Shown: positions 48,186 through 57,354 of the stretch, piece after piece | Position numbering within the stretch: position 1 is the first letter of the stretch | Layout: every line of letters begins with the position of its first letter | NCBI GenBank assembly: GCA_016795365.1 | Contig: JAEUHN010000029.1 | Span: 248,001-312,000, forward strand | Length of the DNA stretch: 64,000 nt | Direction of reading: 5' to 3' | DNA from: Verrucomicrobiaceae bacterium | GTDB taxonomy: Bacteria > Verrucomicrobiota > Verrucomicrobiia > Verrucomicrobiales > Verrucomicrobiaceae | Translations under genes and position numbers: made by a program | The notes under the pieces: model-generated | Seen by the model: only the letters and a program-made list of their open reading frames with translations | Told to the model about the DNA's origin: nothing | Database searches by the model: none

Positions 48186-48950
48186 ATGATTCGTCTAGCC
48201 CTTCTCCTCTGTCTGATCGTCTGCACTGCCACTGCGAATGCCCAGCAAGTCATTTTGCTCAAACTCGACGATGTGATCGCACGTCGAGTGGGCACGAAGC
48301 CAGTTTCCGATCGCTGGCTGAAGGTGCATGACTACCTCAAGGAGCAGAACATCAAAGGCTCGTTCGGCATCATCACCGAGTCACTGGAGAAGGACAACAC
48401 GCTCTATTTCAACTGGCTCAAAGAGGTGCAGGCGGCGGGTTTGATTGAGTTCTGGATGCACGGCTACCACATGAAAACGGCGAGCGAGCCGGGCGAGTTC
48501 GAGCACGGCACCGCCGAACAGCAGCGTGCGATTTTGGCCAAGGGCGAGAGGCTGGCGAAGGAGAAGCTGGGCTTCACTTTGCCTGCTTTTGGTCCGCATT
48601 GGAGCGGCACCACCGATGCGACGGATGAAGCGATGGAGCAGGTGCCCGAGGTGACGATCTGGCTGTATGGCCCGGAGAAGCCGAAGTTCTACTCGCGCCT
48701 CAGCATTCCACGAGTGATGGCGCTGGAGAACCCAACCTTTGTGCCCGACGCGGAGAAGTTCAAAACCTTCTACGAAGCGAAGGCAGCGAAACGCGAGGTG
48801 CTCGTGCTGCAAGGTCATCCCGATCAGTGGGACGACAAGCGCTGGGATGGCTTCACGAAGATCATCGAGTTCCTCAAGTCGAAGAACGTCGTGTTCATGA
48901 CGCCGAGCGAGTATCTGGCCAAGGTGCGGGCACATTCACCTGTGAAATGA
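48186..48950 (+). CDS. Exported polysaccharide-deacetylase-like protein
   Basis: A 254 aa protein with signal peptide (LALLLCLIVCTATANAQ). The start of a NodB-like barrel reads ILLKLDDV with Asp-Asp, then GIITESLEKDN, FWMHGYHM (two His placed for metal), and a late LVLQGHPDQW. These fit a divergent polysaccharide deacetylase (NodB/DUF2334-like). It would remove acetyl groups from an extracellular glycan. The catalytic Asp/His motifs appear retained; substrate unknown. A secreted hydrolase gene follows closely and probably shares its message. Confidence 0.82.
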   Translation: MIRLALLLCLIVCTATANAQQVILLKLDDVIARRVGTKPVSDRWLKVHDYLKEQNIKGSFGIITESLEKDNTLYFNWLKEVQAAGLIEFWMHGYHMKTASEPGEFEHGTAEQQRAILAKGERLAKEKLGFTLPAFGPHWSGTTDATDEAMEQVPEVTIWLYGPEKPKFYSRLSIPRVMALENPTFVPDAEKFKTFYEAKAAKREVLVLQGHPDQWDDKRWDGFTKIIEFLKSKNVVFMTPSEYLAKVRAHSPVK

Positions 48951-48994
48951 AGCGACCACTTCCGCTGACAGGAGTTTCAAAAGCCTCGACAGCC

Positions 48995-49972
48995 ATGAAG
49001 TCCCTCGTCTTTGCCGTTTTCGCCTGTTTCGCCGCCACAGCGGTCTTTGCCTATGACCCGCTGAAGTTACGCGAGGCCACCGCAGGTGCTCCGCTCGATT
49101 TCACCGTTCAGGACGCGAACCGTGACCGCGCCTTGCCGATCCGCGTGTATCTGCCCGTGGTGACAAACGCCGCACCTGTCGTGCTCTTCAGTCACGGGCT
49201 CGGCGGGTCGTGCCAGAACAATCCGTATCTCGGCAAGCACTGGTCAGCTCGCGGCTATGTGGTGGTCTTTGTGCAACATCCAGGCAGTGATGAATCGGTG
49301 TGGCGCGGACAGCGGCCCGCCCAGATCGCAATAGCGATGAAGCAAGCGGCGAGTGCGCAGAACTTCATGCTGCGTGCGGCTGACATTCCCGCCGTCCTCG
49401 ATCAACTCGAGCGATGGAATGCTCAAAGCGATCACGCCTTGCATCATCGTCTTGATCTCTCGCGAGTGGGCATGTCCGGGCATTCCTTTGGCGCAGTGAC
49501 CACGCAGGCAGTGAGCGGGCAGTCCATGCTCGGCAGTGCTCGACTCACCGATGCACGCATCAAGGCCGCGATCATGATGAGCCCCAGCGTGCCCGCAGCG
49601 GGCAGCGCGGAGCGTGCGTTTGGCAGCGTGACGCTCCCGTGGCTGCTGATGACTGGCACCAACGATGTTGCACGCATCGGCGGCATGACCATCGGCGGCG
49701 ATCTCGCCTCGCGTCTCGGCGTCTATCCCGCCCTGCCAGCCGGTGACAAGTATGAACTCGTCCTCAATGACGCTGAGCACGGGGCCTTCGGCGAGCGCGC
49801 CCTGCCCGGCGAAGGTCGCCAGCAGAACCCGAACCACCACCGTGTCATCCTCGCCCTCAGCACCGCCTTCTGGGATGCCTTTCTGAAAAGCGATGCCGAA
49901 GCCAAAGCATGGCTGAACGGCGCAGGTCCACGTAGCGTGATGGAGAAGGAAGACCGGTGGCAGCACAAGTAG
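48995..49972 (+). CDS. Exported alpha/beta hydrolase (PAF-AH/dienelactone-like)
   Basis: A 325 aa protein. The ATG 48995 gives a signal peptide (LVFAVFACFAATAVFA); an in-frame ATG at 48947 overlaps the previous stop by 4 bases and is an alternative that would place 16 residues before the leader. Motifs: VVLFSHGLGGS (oxyanion), elbow GHSFGA, TGTNDVA and DAEHGAFGE (Asp and His). Resembles platelet-activating-factor acetylhydrolase-type lipases/esterases. Located behind the deacetylase gene, probably in one unit. Confidence 0.88.
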   Translation: MKSLVFAVFACFAATAVFAYDPLKLREATAGAPLDFTVQDANRDRALPIRVYLPVVTNAAPVVLFSHGLGGSCQNNPYLGKHWSARGYVVVFVQHPGSDESVWRGQRPAQIAIAMKQAASAQNFMLRAADIPAVLDQLERWNAQSDHALHHRLDLSRVGMSGHSFGAVTTQAVSGQSMLGSARLTDARIKAAIMMSPSVPAAGSAERAFGSVTLPWLLMTGTNDVARIGGMTIGGDLASRLGVYPALPAGDKYELVLNDAEHGAFGERALPGEGRQQNPNHHRVILALSTAFWDAFLKSDAEAKAWLNGAGPRSVMEKEDRWQHK

Positions 49973-50037
49973 TCTCGACGTCTTGCCGGGCAGCGACGCA
50001 AAGCGATAACGACTAGAGGCGCGCTAGAACCAATGAA

Positions 50038-51075
50038 ATGGTGATCCCGCTCGACGCCGCAGGCATTCGGGCCATTGATCAGCCACCAAACTTTGTGCCT
50101 TTGAATCCATCACCTCCTATCGACCTCGTGCGCCGCGCCCAGTTCCACTGGACTGCGGAGCGGTTGGAACGTCTCACCGCAGGCAAGCGACTGCCGCTGA
50201 ATCCGGTGACGCACTGCTCCTTCCTGCATGTGGTGGGACTGATGAACGACGACAGCTCGGTCACGTCCGGGCAGGTGAAGAAGTATCTACAGATCAATCA
50301 CATGATCAGCCTGATCGCGCCGCCATTTCGAGCGCTCGCGAAGGCGATGCCGGGCAAGACCTTGACGCTGCTGGATGCCGGCTGCGGCAATTCCTACCTC
50401 TCGCTAGCGTTTGCGTTCCTGGCTCGTGAAGCGATGCAGAATCCGAGCACCCAAATCCGGGACTGGCAGGGCGCACAGTTCGCACTGCAAGTGATCGGCA
50501 TCGACACCAACGCGCAGGTCATCGAGCAATCGAAGGCGCGCGCTGCGGCGCTGGGACTCAGCGATGTGATGTCGTTTCAGTGCTGCTCGCTTGCGGACGC
50601 GGTGCTGCCCGAGCGCCTTCATGCGGTGATGGCGCTGCATGCTTGCGACACCGCGACCGATGACGCGCTTGCGCTGGGCATTCGCCGACAGGCCGACATG
50701 CTGGCGGTCGCGCCGTGCTGCCAAGCGGAGCTGGCGCAGTTCTTCAAGACGCTGCCACCGCAGTCGAATCACGATCTCGGCGTCATCTTCAGCTCGCCAA
50801 ACTTGCGCCGTGATGCGGCAGCGACATTCACCGACGCGCTGCGACTCGCGATGATGCGCGCGCTGGGCTACGAGACCACGGCGACCGAGTTCATTCCCTC
50901 CACGCACACGCCAAAGAACCGGCTCATCCTCGGCGAGCGACGCGGTCGTTTCAGCAAGCCGGGACTCGATGAGTATCTGCGTCTGCGCGCCGCGATTGGT
51001 TCGCCCAAGCTGGCACTGGAACGCGCGCTGCAGGACCTGATGCGCGAGCGCTTCCCGAATGCGGAGCTGCCGTAA
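50038..51075 (+). CDS. SAM methyltransferase of the METTL25/GSTCD-like class
   Basis: A 345 aa protein. The SAM loop LLDAGCGNSYLSLAFAF is at about 105-120, GIDTNAQVIEQSK follows as the second strand, then ALHACDTATDDALAL and the motif APCCQAEL. The HACDTATDDAL plus CC combination is seen in a small group that includes eukaryotic GSTCD/METTL25 and some bacterial proteins, thought to act on RNA or protein; substrate unknown. The N-terminal 90 residues are helical (VRRAQFHWTAERLERLTAG, QVKKYLQINHMISLI). Cytoplasmic; apparently monocistronic. Confidence 0.87.
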   Translation: MVIPLDAAGIRAIDQPPNFVPLNPSPPIDLVRRAQFHWTAERLERLTAGKRLPLNPVTHCSFLHVVGLMNDDSSVTSGQVKKYLQINHMISLIAPPFRALAKAMPGKTLTLLDAGCGNSYLSLAFAFLAREAMQNPSTQIRDWQGAQFALQVIGIDTNAQVIEQSKARAAALGLSDVMSFQCCSLADAVLPERLHAVMALHACDTATDDALALGIRRQADMLAVAPCCQAELAQFFKTLPPQSNHDLGVIFSSPNLRRDAAATFTDALRLAMMRALGYETTATEFIPSTHTPKNRLILGERRGRFSKPGLDEYLRLRAAIGSPKLALERALQDLMRERFPNAELP

Positions 51076-51123
51076 CTCGTTCGCGATCACGATAGCTCAC
51101 GAAGCTCCCAGCGTTCTCCCTTC

Positions 51124-53148
51124 ATGAAGCCCCTCCTCGCTCTCCTTCTATCGGCATCGTTTGTTTCAGCCGATCCCATCACCAACTCAATCGGCATGAA
51201 ACTGGTGCCGATTTCGCCCGGCAGCTTCACGATGGGGCAGGACGGACCAGCGGCGGATTACAACGTGAAGAAGCACGCAGCGAAGTTTGATGACGCGGAC
51301 TGGGATGAGAAGCCGGCGCATCGAGTGACGATCACGCAGCTGTTTGCCATGAGCGCGACGGAGGTCACGCAGGGACAGTTCCGGTTGTTCAAGCCGAAGC
51401 ACAACGGTGGTCGCGGTGCTGATGATGACGCGGTGAACAATGTGACGTGGGATCAAGCGGTGGCATTCTGCGAATGGCTGTCGCAGAAGGAAGGCAAGAC
51501 CTATCGACTGCCGACCGAAGCGGAATGGGAGTATGCCTGCCGCGCGGGCACCACGACACTGTTTCACACGGGCGACACGTTGCCCGACGGCTTTCATTCG
51601 TGGCCGACCGACGTTGGCTTGCGCGATCGCTTCTTCCCTGACGATGCCTTGCCGCCGGAGTATAAACCGAAGAGCACGAAGCTCTCGCTGAGAGTCGCGC
51701 AGTCGCCCGCGAATGCGTGGGGTCTCTTCGACATGCATGGCAACGTCTCCGAGTGGTGCGCGGACTGGTATGGGCCGTATGAGGCTGGCGAGCAAAGCGA
51801 TCCGATGGGCCGCGTGGATGGTGACTTCCGCGTGATTCGCGGCGGCAGTCATTCGGTGCAGACACGACTGCTGCGCTCAGCGAATCGCACGGCGTGGCTG
51901 CAAGACACCGCGAGCGAGAAGACCGGCTTCCGTGTGGTGCTGGGCGAGTGGCCGAAGGGCAAGCCGTTGCCCGCAGCGGCATTGCCATTGAATGCGCAGA
52001 ACGTCTCGCAGACGGCTGCAAAAATCGAACTTGCGCCACAAGCCGCGCCCTTCTTCGACGGGCCGAAGCCGTTCGTGATCATCCCTCCGAATTCGTTTGG
52101 TCCATGCTTCTCCGGCCACAATCACAGCCCCGCGATCACGGAGTGCCCGAACGGTGATTTGCTCGCGGTGTGGTATTCGACTGTCGATGAAGCGGGCACC
52201 GAATTGAACAACCTCGCGAGCCGTCTGCGTCTCGGCGCGAAGGCATGGGACCCCGCCTCGCTCTTCTGGGATGGTGCGGATATCAATGACCACGCGCCGA
52301 AGCTCTGGTGGGATGGCGACAAGACGATTTACCACTTCGCTCGCGGCCAGAATGAAGACATTGTGCGCACCAGCACGGACAACGGTGTGACCTGGGGCAA
52401 GGCGAAGACCTTCCAGCCGATGAGCGAAATCGGCAATCAGATCCTCCGCACCAAGGACGGCACGATCCTGATGACGCAAGACGCCACGATCACCAGCCTC
52501 ACGAAGAGCACCGATGGCGGCAAGACATGGACTTCAGCGATGATCGAAGACAAGAAGCTCGCGCATCGCAACGGCAGCGCCGCGCGGCACGCTGGCATCC
52601 ACGCGCCGATCGTTGAGTTGAACGACGGACGTTTGATGAGTTTCGGACGGCTCAACTCCGAGTCCGAACAGAAGGCTTTCAACTTCAAGACGCCCGCCAG
52701 CTTCTCGAGCGATGGTGGCAAGACATGGACACACCAGCCCACCGAGTTCCCGGCAATCAGCAGCGTGCAGCGCCAGGTGCTGATGCGTTTGCACGAGGGT
52801 GCGCTGCTGTTCTGCTCCTTCACCGATCTGTCGGCGAACGCGCGCCATCCGAAGGGCCTCACGTTCAAGAGCAAGACCGGCGAGTTCAACGGCGCGGGCT
52901 TGTTCGCTGCGGTGTCCTTCGATGATGGCAAGACGTGGCCACACAAACGTCTCGTTACGCCCGGCGGCAAGGAACGCACCGTGAATGGCATCGACCGCAA
53001 CATGTTCAAGCTCAGTGCCACCAGCGCTGAGCACAACGGCTACCTCGCCGCCACGCAAACTCGTGATGGTCGCATCCAGCTCATCACGAGCCGCAATCAC
53101 TACGTCTTCAATTTGGCGTGGCTGAAGGACTTGCCTGAGCAGCCGTGA
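51124..53148 (+). CDS. Exported FGE-sulfatase (SUMF1-like) + sialidase fusion
   Basis: A 674 aa protein with signal peptide (LLALLLSASFVSAD). Residues 20-280 match the formylglycine-generating-enzyme/SUMF1 fold: NSIGMKLVPISPGSFTMGQ, ATEVTQGQFRLF, NVTWDQAVAFCEWLSQKEGK, YRLPTEAEWEYACRAGT, AWGLFDMHGNVSEWCADWYG, RVIRGGSH. Residues 310-674 form a sialidase-like propeller with four Asp boxes (STDNGVTW, STDGGKTW, SSDGGKTW, SFDDGKTW). The FGE copper-binding Cys pair of true sulfatase activators is not evident, so the first part may be a binding or ergothioneine-synthase-like domain instead. The combined layout is unusual. Confidence 0.9.
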   Translation: MKPLLALLLSASFVSADPITNSIGMKLVPISPGSFTMGQDGPAADYNVKKHAAKFDDADWDEKPAHRVTITQLFAMSATEVTQGQFRLFKPKHNGGRGADDDAVNNVTWDQAVAFCEWLSQKEGKTYRLPTEAEWEYACRAGTTTLFHTGDTLPDGFHSWPTDVGLRDRFFPDDALPPEYKPKSTKLSLRVAQSPANAWGLFDMHGNVSEWCADWYGPYEAGEQSDPMGRVDGDFRVIRGGSHSVQTRLLRSANRTAWLQDTASEKTGFRVVLGEWPKGKPLPAAALPLNAQNVSQTAAKIELAPQAAPFFDGPKPFVIIPPNSFGPCFSGHNHSPAITECPNGDLLAVWYSTVDEAGTELNNLASRLRLGAKAWDPASLFWDGADINDHAPKLWWDGDKTIYHFARGQNEDIVRTSTDNGVTWGKAKTFQPMSEIGNQILRTKDGTILMTQDATITSLTKSTDGGKTWTSAMIEDKKLAHRNGSAARHAGIHAPIVELNDGRLMSFGRLNSESEQKAFNFKTPASFSSDGGKTWTHQPTEFPAISSVQRQVLMRLHEGALLFCSFTDLSANARHPKGLTFKSKTGEFNGAGLFAAVSFDDGKTWPHKRLVTPGGKERTVNGIDRNMFKLSATSAEHNGYLAATQTRDGRIQLITSRNHYVFNLAWLKDLPEQP

Positions 53149-53215
53149 CGGCGCGATTTCAGGAGCTGATCGATCCCTCCACCGATTCATTCATCCACCA
53201 ACCCACAAGCCGACC

Positions 53216-53659
53216 ATGAAAACCTTGATCTCCTCGCTAATCTTCATCTTCTGCATTCAGGCCCATGCGGAAGACAATGCCCTTTTGGCTGCCGTCAAAG
53301 CCGCCGACGAGTCCCGCGTCGTAGCCATGCAATCCGCCGACCGTGACAAGTTGACGGCGATCTTCTCCGACGAGCTTCGTTACGCGCACTCGACCGGCGT
53401 TGTCGATACCAAGACATCCTTCATCGACGTGATCACGAGTGGGAAGACCAAATACGTAGGCTATGACTACGAAGAACAAAACTTCACCTTCCCCGCGCCC
53501 GGCATTGCATTGATGAGCGGTCGTGCCCACGTGAAGGCAGAGACCGCCACGGGCACGATGGACAGCGTGCTGAGCTTCCTCGCCGTCTGGCGCGAAGAGA
53601 AGGGTCAGTGGAGGTTCCTTGCCTGGCAATCGTGCAAACTCCCGCCCGCAACCAAGTAA
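53216..53659 (+). CDS. Exported SnoaL/DUF4440-like (NTF2-fold) protein
   Basis: A 147 aa protein with signal peptide (ISSLIFIFCIQAHAE). The single domain has the NTF2-like pattern: LAAVKAADESRVVAMQSADRDKLTAIFSDELRYAHSTG, FIDVITSG, YEEQNFTFPAPGIALMSGRAHVK and late FLAVWREEKGQWRFLAWQ. Such DUF4440 proteins often serve as small-molecule binding or accessory proteins outside the cytoplasm. It is followed 10 bases later by an FG-GAP protein. Confidence 0.85.
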   Translation: MKTLISSLIFIFCIQAHAEDNALLAAVKAADESRVVAMQSADRDKLTAIFSDELRYAHSTGVVDTKTSFIDVITSGKTKYVGYDYEEQNFTFPAPGIALMSGRAHVKAETATGTMDSVLSFLAVWREEKGQWRFLAWQSCKLPPATK

Positions 53660-53669
53660 GTCGTGAAGC

Positions 53670-55586
53670 ATGAAGGTTTCTTCGATTCTCAGCCTGCTGG
53701 TGCTCGGGGCTTCGGTCTGCGCCGTTGAACCTCACCTCCCCACAGGCACCAAGGCGATTCCTTCCGCTGCAGAAAAAGGACGCGGGCCGCTTGCCTTGGT
53801 GAACCTCAATCACCATGTGCTGGGCCATGCGCGAGTGTTTGGAGGCAAGCAGCCCGACTTGTTCGTCGCGGGCTACGGTGGACCACAGGCAGTGCATCTG
53901 TTTCGCTGGGTGGACACGGCGGAGAACGGTGCACCCGTGTTCGCACAGCCGGTGGAAGTGAAATGCGCGTTCAAGGAACAAGGGGCTGTGTTTCAACTCG
54001 ACGACGGAAGCATCATCGGTCTGTGGCTCAGCAAGGACGAACTCGTCACGATGGCGTTTGATCGGAAGACCATGGAGTTCCGTGAAACCAAGCGGGAGAA
54101 GCTTCCGAAAGCGATCAAGTCACCTTCCAGTCTCGGCGTGCTGGTCAATGGCAATGACTACGATCTGGCCTTTGAGATGTCCAATGGAGGCAAGGGTCCT
54201 GAAGGACATCCGTGGTCAGAGGAGTGGCGGCCCTTCAATTCATCGGGCATTACCAATGGCGAGCTTCGTTATCGTTACCTCATGGGATGGACGGCGGGTG
54301 GCGATGTGAAGCAGCTCACGGAAACGAAGAAGGAAGTTTTCTTCTCAATGCACAGCATCACGGGCATCCATCTGGGTTCCGGGCATGAGCGGGACCTCAT
54401 CACGGGCTCGCGGCAGGGCAATCTGGTGTTCTATCGCAACAAGGCAGCGAGCGGCTTCGACCTCGAAACGAAGCGACTCGTCGCGGGCGAGGATGGGAAT
54501 GCGCTGCGGCATCCGAGCATCAATCCGAGTGTGTCGGCTTATCCTGGTGGTCTGATTGCGTGTGGCGAGGGATCGCTATATTTTTATCGCTTCACGGGCA
54601 AGTGGGCGCAGACAGGAGCGCCGGTGTTTGCGGAGCCAGTTTCCGTTTTGCAGGAGAACGCGGACCTCTATGCTGGCACGCTGCCCTCGCCGACAACGGT
54701 GGACTGGAATGGCGATGGCGTGCTCGACATCCTCGCAGGCAACTCCGAGGGCTTTGTGCTCTTCTTTGAAAACATCGGTAGCAACGACAAGCCGAAGTTC
54801 CTGCCTGCAACGCGTGTGCAGGCGGGCGGTCGCGAGATTCAGGTGCAGGCCGGTTACGCGGGCAGCTTGCAGGGACTTCAGGAGGCGCGGTGGGGTTACG
54901 TGTCACCGAATGCCATCGACTGGAATGAAGATGGCTTGCTTGATCTGATCACGGGCGACATCACAGGCAACTACCTCATTTATCTCAATCGCGGCACCAA
55001 GACGGAACCCACGCTCGATGCGGCACGTCCGCTTTACTGTGATGGCATCGACCTGCACGGGATGTGGCGTTGTCGCCCTGCGGCAGCAAAGCTCGATGGC
55101 CGCATGGCGCTGGTGATCGTGGATGGCGACGATCACTTTCACCTCTACTGGCGCATCGACGACTACAACCTTGAAGACGGCGGCAAACTGAAGCTGGAAG
55201 ATGGCAAACTCATCGGAGCCAGCGGCGGCATTGGAGGCATGAGCGGCCGGTGCAAGCTGGACCTCTTCGATTGGAATCGAGACGGGCATCTTGATTTTGT
55301 CATCGGCACTGGTCGAGTGAATGCGATCCCTGATCGCGAGACTGGCCTGCCCATGCCAACGATCGGCAAGAAGACCCTGGGAACGCCGCTGCTGATGCTC
55401 AACAAGGGCAACAACACCTTCGCTCGGCCGGTTCCGTTTCGGGACAGCGAGGGGAAAGTCATTCAACCAGGCGGTGCCCACGAAACCGGAGCGGTGGGAA
55501 CGATGCTCGGTGGCGATGGGCCGAACCTCTTGATTTGCAATGAAGCTGGGCGGTTGTTCTTGCTGCCTGGCAAGTCCTTGCACTGA
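53670..55586 (+). CDS. Exported FG-GAP/VCBS-repeat protein
   Basis: A 638 aa protein with signal peptide (ILSLLVLGASVCAVE). Several FG-GAP/VCBS-type repeats carry calcium-binding DxNxDG turns: DWNGDGVLDILAG, DWNEDGLLDLITGD, DWNRDGHLDFVIG, with a degenerate VDGDDHFHLYW. They form a beta-propeller usually used for binding or structural display of extracellular glycans or proteins. No catalytic motif was found. Co-directional with and close to the SnoaL-like gene and upstream of the KDPG aldolase (51 bases). Confidence 0.87.
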   Translation: MKVSSILSLLVLGASVCAVEPHLPTGTKAIPSAAEKGRGPLALVNLNHHVLGHARVFGGKQPDLFVAGYGGPQAVHLFRWVDTAENGAPVFAQPVEVKCAFKEQGAVFQLDDGSIIGLWLSKDELVTMAFDRKTMEFRETKREKLPKAIKSPSSLGVLVNGNDYDLAFEMSNGGKGPEGHPWSEEWRPFNSSGITNGELRYRYLMGWTAGGDVKQLTETKKEVFFSMHSITGIHLGSGHERDLITGSRQGNLVFYRNKAASGFDLETKRLVAGEDGNALRHPSINPSVSAYPGGLIACGEGSLYFYRFTGKWAQTGAPVFAEPVSVLQENADLYAGTLPSPTTVDWNGDGVLDILAGNSEGFVLFFENIGSNDKPKFLPATRVQAGGREIQVQAGYAGSLQGLQEARWGYVSPNAIDWNEDGLLDLITGDITGNYLIYLNRGTKTEPTLDAARPLYCDGIDLHGMWRCRPAAAKLDGRMALVIVDGDDHFHLYWRIDDYNLEDGGKLKLEDGKLIGASGGIGGMSGRCKLDLFDWNRDGHLDFVIGTGRVNAIPDRETGLPMPTIGKKTLGTPLLMLNKGNNTFARPVPFRDSEGKVIQPGGAHETGAVGTMLGGDGPNLLICNEAGRLFLLPGKSLH

Positions 55587-55636
55587 CTCGCCTGCGCGGT
55601 CTTGCCCGGCTTCGCTTGCTCGCTACATCGTCGGGC

Positions 55637-56305
55637 ATGAGCCAGCCCTTTCCATCCGACCTCGCCCAACGCATCCGCACCACGGGAGTGATTGCCGTCT
55701 TGATGATTGATGACGCGGAGGATGCGGTGCCGGTGGCGCGTGCGTTGCTCGAAGGCGGCGTGGACTGCATGGAACTCACCCTGCGCACACCTGCAGCCAT
55801 GGAGGCACTGCGCCGGATTCGTGCTGAAGTGCCAGCGATGACGGCAGGCGTGGGCACGATCCTCACACCCTCACAAGCACAGGAAGTGAAGGCTGCGGGT
55901 GCGTCGTTCGGTGTGTCGCCCGGGATCAACCCACGCGTGTTGAGCGCAGCTGTGAGCATCGAGCTGCCGTTCGCTCCGGGTGTGTGCACGCCGAGTGACA
56001 TCGAGGTGGCGCTTGAGCATGGCTGCACCTTGTTGAAGTTTTTCCCCTGTGAGCCCAGCGGCGGTCTCAATTATTTGAAGAGCATTGCGGCACCTTATGC
56101 TCACCTGGGCGTGAAGTTTGTGCCGCTCGGTGGCATCGACGCCAGCAATGCCGCTCGTTACATCCGCGAGCCGCTCGTTCATGCGATTGGCGGGTCGTGG
56201 CTCGCTCCGCGTGACGTGATCGCACGCAAGGACTGGGCGACGATCACATCGAATGCATGCAAAGCGGTGAGGATCATCGCGGAGGCGCGAGGAGGGCAGC
56301 CATGA
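55637..56305 (+). CDS. eda: KDPG aldolase (2-keto-3-deoxy-6-phosphogluconate aldolase)
   Basis: A 222 aa class I aldolase that splits KDPG into pyruvate and glyceraldehyde-3-phosphate. Catalytic Glu46 is in MELTLRTP, substrate-binding Arg50 follows, and the Schiff-base Lys134 lies in TLLKFFPCEPSGG. The remaining conserved segments VGTILTPSQ, FGVSPGINPRVL, FAPGVCTPSD and FVPLGGIDASN are all present. Start ATG 55637 is 7 codons inside the longest frame. First gene of a coupled operon with KDG kinase and an exported protein, typical of uronate or 2-keto-3-deoxygluconate catabolism. Confidence 0.96.
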   Translation: MSQPFPSDLAQRIRTTGVIAVLMIDDAEDAVPVARALLEGGVDCMELTLRTPAAMEALRRIRAEVPAMTAGVGTILTPSQAQEVKAAGASFGVSPGINPRVLSAAVSIELPFAPGVCTPSDIEVALEHGCTLLKFFPCEPSGGLNYLKSIAAPYAHLGVKFVPLGGIDASNAARYIREPLVHAIGGSWLAPRDVIARKDWATITSNACKAVRIIAEARGGQP

Positions 56306-57354
56306 GTCGCGTTGTCACGTTCGGCGAGATCATGGCGCGACTGGCTCCGCCGGGTTTCCAGCGTTTTCAGCAGGCCATGCCCGGCAGTGTGAACGTGACA
56401 TTTGCGGGAGCCGAGGCATCAATTGCAGCCTCGATTGCCTTCATGGGCGGCGATGCGGCCTTCGTCACCGCCCTGCCTGATCATGCGATCGCCGATGCCT
56501 GTGTGGCCAACCTCCGAGCGATGGGGGTGGAGACCCGACACATTGTGCGGACCACCGATGGCAGGCTCGGCCTCTACTTCTACGAGGCAGGTGCAAACCA
56601 GCGTCCCGCACAGGTGATCTATGATCGCGACGGCGCATCCGTGGCCATCGCGAGTGCGGATGTTTATGACTGGAATGCGATCTTCGAAGGTGCGGATTGG
56701 TTCGTGATCTCAGGCATCACGCCCGCCATCTCGCGCAACGCCGCCGAAGTCACCGCGCACGCGATTCACGAGGCTTCGACGCGTGGCGTGAAGGTGGCGT
56801 GCGATATGAATTTCCGCAGCAAGCTCTGGCGATGGGAGCCAGGGCTCTCTGCCCGTGAGCTGGCCACTCGCACTATGCGTGGGCTGATGCCGATGGTGGA
56901 TATGTTCATTGGTGGCGTGGAGGATGCGGTGCAGATGCTTGGGATCGAAAGTCGCGAAGATGCCTCTTTGACCGATGTGGCCCGGCAGATCACCCAGCAC
57001 TTCCCTCGTGTGTCCCGAGTGGCGATGACGGTGCGGCAGGGAATCTCGGCCTCTCGCAACACCTTCAGAGGCGTGCTCTACGATGCCAAGGCTGACACGT
57101 TGTTTTCAGCACCAAACGAAGGCACTTATGACATCGTCAACATCGTGGACCGTCTGGGTGCTGGCGATGCCTTCACGGCGGGCCTCATCTTCGCACTGAT
57201 GGATGAGGAACTGCGCGAGCCGTCCACAGCGGTCGCTTTCGCCACCGCTGCAGGGTGTCTGGCGCATTCGATTGAGGGCGACTTCAACTTCAGCACCCGG
57301 GCCGAGATCAAGGCTTTGATGGCAGGTGATGCCTCAGGGAGGGTGCGTCGATGA
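56302..57354 (+). CDS. kdgK: 2-keto-3-deoxygluconate kinase (PfkB family)
   Basis: A 350 aa PfkB-family sugar kinase that phosphorylates KDG to KDPG, the substrate of the aldolase encoded just upstream. N-terminal VVTFGEIMARLAPPG, GGDAAFVTALPDHAIAD, LGLYFYEAGANQRPAQVIYDR (substrate lid), CDMNFRSKLWRWE, and the C-terminal PfkB signature LGAGDAFTAGLIFAL with the catalytic Asp in GAGD. Overlaps the aldolase stop by 4 bases and the next start by 4 bases, so all three are translated together. Cytoplasmic. Confidence 0.95.
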   Translation: MSRVVTFGEIMARLAPPGFQRFQQAMPGSVNVTFAGAEASIAASIAFMGGDAAFVTALPDHAIADACVANLRAMGVETRHIVRTTDGRLGLYFYEAGANQRPAQVIYDRDGASVAIASADVYDWNAIFEGADWFVISGITPAISRNAAEVTAHAIHEASTRGVKVACDMNFRSKLWRWEPGLSARELATRTMRGLMPMVDMFIGGVEDAVQMLGIESREDASLTDVARQITQHFPRVSRVAMTVRQGISASRNTFRGVLYDAKADTLFSAPNEGTYDIVNIVDRLGAGDAFTAGLIFALMDEELREPSTAVAFATAAGCLAHSIEGDFNFSTRAEIKALMAGDASGRVRR

